Assembly: GCA_026003175.1 (NCBI GenBank)
Contig: BPGT01000001.1
Coordinates: 1-64,000, forward strand
DNA: 64,000 nt
Direction of reading: 5' to 3'
Source: Armatimonadota bacterium
GTDB taxonomy: Bacteria > Armatimonadota > HRBIN16
Below the pieces are notes generated by a model. The model had not been told where the DNA came from. It saw only the letters and a program-made list of their open reading frames with translations, and did no database searches. Below are positions 15,996 through 25,125 of this stretch, one piece after another (the first letter of the stretch is position 1; each line of letters begins with the position of its first letter). The translations under genes were made by a program, and so were the position numbers.

Positions 15996-17219
15996 ATGAA
16001 CCTGAAATTATCACGGCGTGACCTGTTGCGTCAGGGAGCCACCTTTATCGCACTCGGTATTGCCGCGCCCGGATGGCTGGCAAGACTGGCATCTGCCGAC
16101 ATCCAGACCAGAAGCAAAGGACGCAGACTACCTGACGACCGTATCCTCGTGGTGGTGCAGCTGAGCGGCGGCAACGACGGCTTGAACACAATCATACCCT
16201 ACACCGAGCCGCGCTACAGGCAGCTGCGTCCTACCCTGGCGATACCCGAAAACCAGGTGGTGCCTCTGGACGAGCACATCGGGCTGCACCCTTCTTTCGC
16301 GAAGGTCAAACCGCTGGTGGAGGCAGGGCAGTTTGCCGTTATTCAGGGCGTGGGCTACCCCAATCCCAACCGCTCGCACTTCCGCTCGATGGAAATCTGG
16401 CAAACAGCCAATCCCGACAAGGTGGTGGGCACTGGCTGGCTGGGACGGTATTTGGATACCCTTCCCGATTCGGCGCGAAACCCGTTGATCGGTATCACGC
16501 TCGGTCGCGAGAACCCGGTAGCAATGACGGGACAGCAGGTCTCTGTGCCCTGCGTGGCGAGCCTCGAAGATTTCAAATCGCTGGCGGGGGAAGAGGCTGA
16601 AGCGCTGCACGCGGTGTACGCTTTGCAAGACAGCAAAACCGCTTCTGTACGCGCCGCCACGCTGAAAGCACTGGATGCGGCAGAGATAATTCGACAGAGA
16701 GTAGGACAGTACCGCTCACCAGTAGAGTATCCGCGTACGCCTTTCGCGCAGGCTCTGCAGCAGATTGCACAGCTCATCGCCGCCGGCATCGGCACGCGCG
16801 TTTTCTACTGCTCCACCGGTGGATTCGACACCCATGCCCAACAGGCGCGTACACACGCCGTGTTGCTGCAAAACGTGGCTGAGGGACTATCCGCCTTCTG
16901 GACAGACCTGCAGGCAATGGGCAAGGCGGACAAGGTGCTGGTACTCGCCTTCTCCGAGTTCGGCAGGAGGGTGGCAGAAAACGGCAGCGCGGGAACCGAT
17001 CACGGCGCCGCCGCGCCCATGTTCGCTATGGGTAAAAGCATCTATGCTGGGCTTCTGGGCGAACACCCCAGCCTGAGCGACCTGCAAGACGGCGACTTGC
17101 GTTATCATATCGATTTCCGTTCCGTGTACGCCGCCGTGCTGGAGGACTGGCTGGACGCTGACTCACAACAGGTGCTGGGTGGCAGGTTTGACAAGGTATC
17201 GCTGATTCGCAGGGGATAG
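15996..17219 (+). CDS. DUF1501 family protein, Tat-exported
   Basis: A 407-residue protein beginning LSRRDLLRQGATFIALGIAA, a twin-arginine signal, so it is exported folded. VVVQLSGGNDGLNTIIPYTE, FYCSTGGFDTHAQQ and FSEFGRRVAENGSAGTDHG are the DUF1501 hallmarks and resemble alkaline-phosphatase/sulfatase metal-site loops. It has a strong ribosome site (GGAGGTG). Coupled to DUF1800; function unproven. Confidence 0.92.
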   Translation: MNLKLSRRDLLRQGATFIALGIAAPGWLARLASADIQTRSKGRRLPDDRILVVVQLSGGNDGLNTIIPYTEPRYRQLRPTLAIPENQVVPLDEHIGLHPSFAKVKPLVEAGQFAVIQGVGYPNPNRSHFRSMEIWQTANPDKVVGTGWLGRYLDTLPDSARNPLIGITLGRENPVAMTGQQVSVPCVASLEDFKSLAGEEAEALHAVYALQDSKTASVRAATLKALDAAEIIRQRVGQYRSPVEYPRTPFAQALQQIAQLIAAGIGTRVFYCSTGGFDTHAQQARTHAVLLQNVAEGLSAFWTDLQAMGKADKVLVLAFSEFGRRVAENGSAGTDHGAAAPMFAMGKSIYAGLLGEHPSLSDLQDGDLRYHIDFRSVYAAVLEDWLDADSQQVLGGRFDKVSLIRRG

Positions 17220-17225
17220 AAGGAT

Positions 17226-18158
17226 TTAACGCCCTATCCCAAGCAGCATTACCGTGATGGGTAGCACCACGATAGTCAACAGCGTGCCCACCACAATCAC
17301 CAGGGTTGCCAGCTGGTGGTCGCAGCCATAGCGTTCGGTGATAACCGCATTGACCATTGCACTGGGCATCGCGGATTGCGTGACCGCTACCCATCTTGCT
17401 ACGCCCTGTACTCCCGCCCATCCCGTCGCCAGCCACATCAGCCAGGGGAACAGAGCCATCTTGGTGAGCAGAATCAACACCATCGGCAGGTAATAGTGGT
17501 TCGCCCGCAGGTGCCCGGGTTCCAGCATCAGCCCCAGAGATAGCAGCACCAGCGGAACCGTCGCCCCCGCCACCAGCTGCGCCGCATGGGTGATAAACGA
17601 CGGCACAGGTACCTGCAGAGCGTTGACAATCAGGGTTGCAATTAACACCAGAAAGGTTGGGGTGGTGAAGAAGGTAAGCATCTCGCGCCAGCTGGTTTCA
17701 TACTTATTGCCGTAGTGCATCGCGACCGCTACCCCGACGGTGTACACGGGCAACGCCATGCTGAACTGGTCGTACACCACCGCTGCCGCCATCGCCCCTT
17801 CCGTCTTACCGAAAATCGCCTGCACGACGGGATAGCCCAGGAAGCCCGTGTTGCCATATACAGCGGTGAGCAAAAAGGTTCCGATGACGGGGCGACGAAA
17901 CCGCGCCAGACGAGCGGGCACCCACAGCAACGCCATCACCAGCACCTGCAGGACGCCAAACAGCCATGCCGCATGAATCATATCCGCAGTCACCCGCTGG
18001 CGGTAAAGGGCGTGAAAAACAAAAGCGGGCAGGGTGACATCCAGAATCAGACGGTTGATCACACCCGTATCGCTGTCGCGCAGGATGCCCTGCCGCTTCA
18101 GCAGGTAACCGGTGAACAGTACCAGAAACAGCGACAGCACTACCCGAAAAACATCCAA
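17226..18158 (-). CDS. AEC-family (auxin efflux carrier) transporter
   Basis: A 310-residue protein with about ten transmembrane helices and the AEC pattern: YLLKRQGILRDSDTGVINRL at the start, then FLGYPVVQAIFG, AALTLIVNAL-type helices and VTQSAMPSAMVNAVITERY near the end. These secondary carriers move organic acids or amino acids. It begins with TTG at 18158, 4 bp after the pyrG stop, with GGAGGAA upstream, so it is co-transcribed with pyrG. Confidence 0.87.
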   Translation of the reverse strand: MDVFRVVLSLFLVLFTGYLLKRQGILRDSDTGVINRLILDVTLPAFVFHALYRQRVTADMIHAAWLFGVLQVLVMALLWVPARLARFRRPVIGTFLLTAVYGNTGFLGYPVVQAIFGKTEGAMAAAVVYDQFSMALPVYTVGVAVAMHYGNKYETSWREMLTFFTTPTFLVLIATLIVNALQVPVPSFITHAAQLVAGATVPLVLLSLGLMLEPGHLRANHYYLPMVLILLTKMALFPWLMWLATGWAGVQGVARWVAVTQSAMPSAMVNAVITERYGCDHQLATLVIVVGTLLTIVVLPITVMLLGIGR

Positions 18159-18161
18159 GAG

Positions 18162-20009
<1,848 letters not shown>

Positions 20010-20072
20010 CTATCGCCGCCTGTATCTTGTGGTCACGACTGGAGTGTTCACTCAAGTACAGGGAGGATTTCA

Positions 20073-20103
20073 GGGAGCGAGGTTTGGGCGGAGCCTCGCT
20101 CCC
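20073..20103. terminator. 10-bp perfect hairpin, possible terminator
   Basis: GGGAGCGAGG (20073-20082) pairs with CCTCGCTCCC (20094-20103). It sits 16 bp beyond the end of the pseudopilin gene. There is no T run, so termination is uncertain; the stem resembles the dispersed GAGGGCGAGGCTCC repeats. Confidence 0.4.
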
Positions 20104-20118
20104 CATGTATGCCTACAT

Positions 20119-20990
20119 TCAGCGATACTCTGGGACCTGCCAGCAGTGTTCCTGCCAAACACGCAATACGTTCGGGTCCACGCCGGTCCACCACTCCCAC
20201 AGGTAGTCGTCCGGCGGAGTGTCACCGGGATTCCAGCGCAGCGCTCCGAAGGTAGCGCACACCTTGATGGCTTTGGCGTGCCCATCCATAAACGTCCAGT
20301 TGCTGACCCCGTTGTGGCTGGTGAACCAGCCCTTATTGTTGTCGAACCAGATGCGCCAACCATCCACGCACCAGGTGCCCAGGTCGTGGAAGTACTCGCG
20401 CGACTCCAGCACCTGAATCAGCGTTGCCGGACGCGGAATGGACGACATTTTGACCGCATTGGACAACCAACCGGGCACAATCCAGCCGTTCCACCAGCCA
20501 ACTGTACCCCGGTGCGCCCAACTGTTTGCGCCGGCATACGAGCGTCGCCAGCCGTGATAGTGTTCCAGAGTGGTCTCCTCCGGTCCTGGCAGCGGGTTGA
20601 CGCCATCGTGCAGTCCGCTGTTGGCATCATCTCCCCAGCGGAAACATTGCCAGTTCCAGATAGGCTCGTTTGGGCGCTCGTAGGATGGGCAAAGCGAGAT
20701 ACCCGTGTTCTTGATGTAGGGCTGTACTGCCCAACGCCATGAGTAGCAGGATGTTTTGCCGTTGGGCGCACGCGCAGGCGACCATCCTGGATATGGCAGG
20801 GTGTCGTCATAGTCCTGATTGTACTGCAGGATGCCCAGAGCAATTTGCTTCATATTGGACAGGCATGAGGTTTTATTTGCCTGTTCGCGTGCCCGTTCAA
20901 ACACGGGGAACAAGATCGCTGCAGTATCGCAATTATCGCTATAACAACCAGCAGATCGATAAGCGTAAACGCTCTGAGAGCAGGTCTCAT
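20119..20990 (-). pseudogene. DUF1559-like type II pseudopilin, frameshifted after the leader helix
   Basis: An ATG at 20990 with AAAGGGAGG upstream starts MRPALRAFTLIDLLVVIAII, a type IV prepilin leader and N-terminal helix. After AIL a base is missing near 20922-20923. Adding one G to give CTGGCAGCG continues as AAILFPVFERAREQANKTSC in the frame that runs to 20119. The rest has the family features: CLSNMKQIALGILQYNQDYD, and TFMDGHAKAIKV at the C-terminal H-X9-DG region. The restored protein would be about 290 residues and would be cleaved by prepilin peptidase. Real mutation and consensus error are both possible. Confidence 0.8.
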
Positions 20991-21181
20991 CTGTTGCACC
21001 CTCCCTTTGATTTGATGTTTTTACACGGCAAGGATACTGCTTACGTGTGCGCCCTCAAACGATTCCTCATCACCTCCTTTGCACTTCTCCGTTGCGTTGC
21101 AGTGAAACCGACGGTACGTAATCGTTTACACCTTCATCATAGCACGTTGTGCCAGAAAAAGCAATATGGCTGTGGTTAAAC

Positions 21182-21222
21182 AAAAACCATCACCCAAGCA
21201 GCAGAGCCACTCGGGTGATGGT
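21182..21222 (-). terminator. Rho-independent terminator
   Basis: On the minus strand, ACCATCACCC pairs with GGGTGATGGT and is followed by a T run (GGTTTTTGTTT). It lies 25 bp after the stop of the small exported protein gene. Confidence 0.75.
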
Positions 21223-21246
21223 CGGAGGTGCAATCATAAAACCATC

Positions 21247-21636
21247 TCAATAGTATTCAGCAGGTCCTGGCTGGGCAATCAGCACCAGCAGGGTGTAGAA
21301 CACCATCGCACCCACCAGATACAGCATAAACACTACAGAAGCAGGTAGCTTGGGAAGATGGATGGGTACCACTTCTACCGTCATATTATCTGGCGCAACG
21401 TTCGTGTTTGCTGCCGTCAGGTTGTGCAGTTCGGGCGGCAGAAGACTGTTGTCCTCTTTCAAGGGCGCAGGGGCATTAGCACGCAACTGATTGCTATCGC
21501 TGCCCCAGCTGCTCACAAACGCTACCAGCGGATGGTGCGTCACGACGTCTTCAATCACGATAGCGCGTGCAGGCATCGCCGTAATCAGCGCTGCCAGCAG
21601 AACAACTGCCCCAATAGCCCCGATTTTCCCCTTCAT
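21247..21636 (-). CDS. Small exported membrane protein of unknown function
   Basis: A 129-residue protein. The start MKGKIGAIGAVVLLAALITA is a signal peptide or anchor ending MPARA, and a second hydrophobic helix (VVFMLYLVGAMVFYTLLVLI) lies near the C-terminus, so the middle 60 residues face outward. The ATG at 21636 has CGGAGG upstream. It has its own promoter and terminator and therefore forms a single-gene unit. No family recognised. Confidence 0.65.
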   Translation of the reverse strand: MKGKIGAIGAVVLLAALITAMPARAIVIEDVVTHHPLVAFVSSWGSDSNQLRANAPAPLKEDNSLLPPELHNLTAANTNVAPDNMTVEVVPIHLPKLPASVVFMLYLVGAMVFYTLLVLIAQPGPAEYY

Positions 21637-21696
21637 AGCCACACCGCCTCCGGAAGTTTTGACGGTATACCTACAAAACATGTACCACTATCATGT

Positions 21697-21725
21697 ATGA
21701 TACCCGAAACGTGCAAACTTTGCAA
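21697..21725 (-). promoter_or_regulatory. Sigma70-type promoter for the small exported protein
   Basis: On the minus strand, TTGCAA (21720-21725) and TATCAT (21697-21702) are 17 bp apart, about 60 bp before the start. Confidence 0.5.
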
Positions 21726-21733
21726 GCCAAAAT

Positions 21734-21758
21734 GGGGAGCAGATCGTATCTGCTCCCC
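21734..21758 (-). terminator. Hairpin terminator after the PEP-CTERM gene
   Basis: An 11-bp perfect stem (GGGGAGCAGAT with ATCTGCTCCCC, loop of 3 nt) sits 14 bp after the stop at 21773, followed on the minus strand by ATTTTGG. Confidence 0.65.
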
Positions 21759-21772
21759 TAAACTATGTCACA

Positions 21773-22531
21773 TCAGCTGCGGCGTCGTTTGATGCCCACC
21801 AGTGCAAGCACTCCGCCCGCCAGCACCGCGACGCTTGCCGGTTCGGGCACGACGTGGATGGCGAAGTTGTCAATCCAAACCACATCCGCCCCCGACCCCG
21901 ACGCGGCATCGTGAGACAGCGAGATGCCCCAGCCGGTGAGCGAGGTGATCCCGCTGATGGGGATACCGTTGTCCACCAGCACACCGTTGTACCACGAGTA
22001 CGCCTTCATCTGGTTGAAGTCCCAGACCATCTTGAGGGTGGCGTACTGGTCAAAGATGGTAGGAGTGGAAGTTGCACCGGGGTTCCATCCGAACGGGTGA
22101 GTGGCGTTCGACAGGTCCCACTGGATGCCGTACGTGGGCTCACCAGCATCGAACCAGTACCACCAGAGGTTCTGCTTCTGGTTGGGTCCGACACGGTAGA
22201 TGTCGAAGGTGACGATGACCACCTTCCAGCCTGCCGCGAGTGGGTCAGGAATGGCTCGCGCCATGAGAGACTGATCACCCTGACTGTCACCGACCTCCAG
22301 ACGCACCGCCTGTTGACCAAGCACCGGTTCAGGAGCTTTGACCACCCGCGACCAGTCCCCGAACGTTCCACTCGGCGCGCCTACCCAGCCGTCCTGTCCG
22401 TCTAAAACACCGGGACTGAACGTGGGAGCCTCGAAGCCGTTGGAGTCGTACCAGGGAATCTGGGCGTGTACCACTCCGGCTCCCAGCACGACAGTCGCGA
22501 CTGCCGCAAGAATCCAGCGATAAACCCGCAT
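21773..22531 (-). CDS. PEP-CTERM sorted exported protein
   Basis: A 252-residue protein with an N-terminal signal (RWILAAVATVVLGAGVVHA). The C-terminal tripartite sorting signal is VPEPASVAVLAGG, then a hydrophobic stretch, then KRRRS, the substrate motif of exosortase. The body is beta-rich and lectin-like (FEAPTFSPGVLDGQDGW near the start, then VVWIDNFAIHVV), typical of PEP-CTERM proteins linked to extracellular polysaccharide. It has a clear promoter and terminator. Exosortase is not in this window. Confidence 0.88.
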   Translation of the reverse strand: MRVYRWILAAVATVVLGAGVVHAQIPWYDSNGFEAPTFSPGVLDGQDGWVGAPSGTFGDWSRVVKAPEPVLGQQAVRLEVGDSQGDQSLMARAIPDPLAAGWKVVIVTFDIYRVGPNQKQNLWWYWFDAGEPTYGIQWDLSNATHPFGWNPGATSTPTIFDQYATLKMVWDFNQMKAYSWYNGVLVDNGIPISGITSLTGWGISLSHDAASGSGADVVWIDNFAIHVVPEPASVAVLAGGVLALVGIKRRRS

Positions 22532-22572
22532 TGTGCTGCCCTCCTTTCATAGCATGGTACAGCATCGCTTTC

Positions 22573-22601
22573 AGTATAAATGCTTGTGCCAAAAAGTGCA
22601 A
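22573..22601 (-). promoter_or_regulatory. Sigma70-type promoter for the PEP-CTERM gene
   Basis: On the minus strand, TTGCAC (22596-22601) and TATACT (22573-22578) are separated by exactly 17 bp, 42 bp before the start. Confidence 0.65.
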
Positions 22602-22620
22602 CAGGTATTCTTGCGAGGTT

Positions 22621-22649
22621 TTGACTTTTCTGGAAACACACCTTACAAT
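22621..22649 (+). promoter_or_regulatory. Sigma70-type promoter for the propeller-dockerin gene
   Basis: TTGACT (22621-22626) and TACAAT (22644-22649) have a 17-bp spacer. A strong ribosome site (AAAGGAGGAG, 22666-22675) lies 6 nt before the ATG at 22682. The promoter is back to back with that of the PEP-CTERM gene. Confidence 0.7.
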
Positions 22650-22681
22650 AGCAATGGTCTGATAGAAAGGAGGAGACACAA

Positions 22682-25000
22682 ATGCAATCTCTCTTCATGC
22701 GCCTCTGGTGGGGCTTGGTCGCGATGGCATATCTGGCATTGCCCGCTCTTGCCCAACAGGATGTGGTCTGGCTGCAGAAGGCTCCTCACGACACATTGCA
22801 GATGGACATTTCACCAGATAACCAGTGGGTGGCTGTGAGCATGCTGGATAGATCTGGGAGTGGATTTAGCACCAGCATATACCAGTTACCCGAACGCCGT
22901 CTCGTACGTATCATGCCTGGGGGGTGGCCTGTTCTTGCAGGTAACCGGCTGATCGCGCTGTCTACCAGTGAAGGGGTCATACTGCGTGATGTGCCCTCTT
23001 TTCGATCTGTGTATCGCCTTCCAACGAGCGGGTGGTTGCAGGCATCGAGAGACGGACGATGGTTACTTGTCTACCGATACGCCCTCCGGGTCGCTGAGCT
23101 ATGGGAACTGACCCCTCCACAGCGACGGTTAAGCCTGGCTCTACCCGACCGCAGCGAAGTGGCTCTCTCTGCGAATGGGCGATATCTATTTGAGGCGAGA
23201 CCAGTTGACACCAACAGCATGGAGGTAACTGCGCGCGCATTACCAGGTGGACAGGTAGTGCGGCGGTTTCGCGTGAACGCCTCCGGTTTGCTGGCAGCAT
23301 CTCCATCTGGAGACCGAATCGCTTTTGCCATGCCCACCCAGGTGGCGGTTTTTCGTGTGGCTGACGCGCAGCTGCTGTACACGTTCACGGACGTTGGCTT
23401 GTTCGGGTTCACCTCGCTACGCTTCAGTCCCGACGGCAACTATCTGGCAGGCGGGTATGGACCATATTACGAACGTGGCGCATGGCGCTTGTGGCGATTG
23501 ACGGACGGCGTGCAGGTAGCGGGTAGGGACTACCGCTACCCAGATGAAGTATGGCAGGTTGCGTTCTCTAGCGACAGCACGACGCTGTATGTGGTCTTCC
23601 CTTCTCAAATCGTTTCGGTGGATACCTTTTCGGGCACTGTGCGAGATAGGTGGCAGACACCGACAAACGAAAAGACCCTCGGTTTCCTCTCCAGCGAGGA
23701 ACAGATCGCTATCGCCGATGAACAGAGCGTGCGTTTCTACGCTAGCGCGGACGGCTCTCTCGTCCGCCAGGTAGACGTGCCGGGAGCATCTCCCTTCGCA
23801 GCCGCTATCTCTGGGGATGGAAGCACCTACGCCGTCTACCCCTATCAGAACGGCATCGGGGTGTTTCACCTGCCGACAAGTGGTCCGGCTGTTCACCTGT
23901 TGACCATACCGCTGTTCCCGCTCAGCAGTCTCGATGAACCCAGACTGCTCCGTTTGAGCGAAGACGGTTCCGCGCTCTTTGTGTGGGACTATTCTGGCTG
24001 GGTTCACCGCGTCCATGTAGCAGATGGCACCATTTCCACGCTGGTGCAAAGCAGTTACGACTTTGACATCACGCCAGATGGTTCCACTTTAGTAACACAA
24101 TATGGTGAGATCACCGTGAGTCGTGTTGCCGATGGCGCCATCCTGTACACGCTGCCGTCCGCCCAATGGCTCGCCGTCGTACAGGACGGGCGTTCGCTCG
24201 CAGCAGTACGGCAGTACGATTCAGACTACGTTGTATCTCTATATGACCTGTTAACGGGTAATCTGCTACGCCAAACCAGCCTGTGGTTGCTTACTGATTA
24301 TCCAGAGGATATAGCGACCGTCATCGTGTCACCAGATGCTCAAGTGATTTACACTCAAAGGCGATACCGGGCGCAGCATGAGGCGGCTTGTTATCACTGG
24401 GATAGTATGGGCACACATACCGTTGCCCTCTGGCGCGGTAATGCCGTCCCCTTCAAGCCGATATTCTCGCGCGGCGGTCGCTATATCCTTTTCTCCGAGT
24501 CTTACGTGACTCGAGGATTTTCCGGCAAGACCGGTGTACCGGGCCATGTATTACTGGATGGTTGGAGCGGTGTCTTCCCCGAGCACCTGCGCTACACCCT
24601 GCGCGATGCAGCGACGGCTGAGGTGCTGGACGAGGGTATACTGCACGTGACCGATGTGCCCGACCTGGCGACAGGCTTGTTTATCCTGCCCATCCCTGCC
24701 GATAGAGACCCTGCCAGCCTCCGCCTCACCATCGCGGGCAGTCCCTTCCTGAAGCGCACTGTGCTGGTCTCGGAGATTTCTAGGGGGTTGCCACCACAAC
24801 CCGTGTCTCTGTTGCTCGGCGACATTGACGGCGATAACGAGGTCACCTTGTTGGACTTCGGCAGGATGGTGGCGGCGTTTGGCAGCTTCGCAGGCGAAGA
24901 ACGCTATGACATCGATGCCGACCTGGACGGTGACGGCGAGATCAGCCTGTGGGACTTTAGCTGGCTGGTAGCCAACTTTGGTATGGTGGGAGATGAATAG
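22682..25000 (+). CDS. Exported beta-propeller protein with C-terminal dockerin-like module
   Basis: A 772-residue protein with a signal peptide (GLVAMAYLALPALAQ). Residues 30 to 600 are repeated WD40/YVTN-like blades, seen as recurring SPDG or SxDGS turns (FSPDGNYLAGGYG, ISGDGSTYAVYP, ITPDGSTLVTQYG). The last 60 residues form a type I dockerin-like pair of calcium-binding motifs: LLGDIDGDNEVTLLDFGRMV and DADLDGDGEISLWDFSWLV. In non-cellulosomal bacteria such modules often end surface proteins. Partner cohesin not seen here. Ligand unknown. Confidence 0.82.
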   Translation: MQSLFMRLWWGLVAMAYLALPALAQQDVVWLQKAPHDTLQMDISPDNQWVAVSMLDRSGSGFSTSIYQLPERRLVRIMPGGWPVLAGNRLIALSTSEGVILRDVPSFRSVYRLPTSGWLQASRDGRWLLVYRYALRVAELWELTPPQRRLSLALPDRSEVALSANGRYLFEARPVDTNSMEVTARALPGGQVVRRFRVNASGLLAASPSGDRIAFAMPTQVAVFRVADAQLLYTFTDVGLFGFTSLRFSPDGNYLAGGYGPYYERGAWRLWRLTDGVQVAGRDYRYPDEVWQVAFSSDSTTLYVVFPSQIVSVDTFSGTVRDRWQTPTNEKTLGFLSSEEQIAIADEQSVRFYASADGSLVRQVDVPGASPFAAAISGDGSTYAVYPYQNGIGVFHLPTSGPAVHLLTIPLFPLSSLDEPRLLRLSEDGSALFVWDYSGWVHRVHVADGTISTLVQSSYDFDITPDGSTLVTQYGEITVSRVADGAILYTLPSAQWLAVVQDGRSLAAVRQYDSDYVVSLYDLLTGNLLRQTSLWLLTDYPEDIATVIVSPDAQVIYTQRRYRAQHEAACYHWDSMGTHTVALWRGNAVPFKPIFSRGGRYILFSESYVTRGFSGKTGVPGHVLLDGWSGVFPEHLRYTLRDAATAEVLDEGILHVTDVPDLATGLFILPIPADRDPASLRLTIAGSPFLKRTVLVSEISRGLPPQPVSLLLGDIDGDNEVTLLDFGRMVAAFGSFAGEERYDIDADLDGDGEISLWDFSWLVANFGMVGDE

Positions 25001-25040
25001 ATCAGCGCTGGCACCCAGCGCAAACGCAGAGACGTACACC

Positions 25041-25119
25041 CCACCCTCAGCCCCCTTCCCTGAGCGGGAAGGGGGCATCTCCCTCTCTGCTGCGAGCAGA
25101 GGGGCTTGGGGTGAGGGTA
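25041..25119. repeat. Divergent copy of the CCCCTTCCC inverted-repeat element
   Basis: Ends are CACCCTCAGCCCC and GGGGTGAGGGT, with an internal CCCCCTTCCC/GGGAAGGGGG hairpin. It lies between two convergent genes, so it may also stop transcription. Related to copies at 28755, 54030, 57120 and 58432 but shorter and more diverged. Confidence 0.6.
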
Positions 25120-25125
25120 CTTCTG

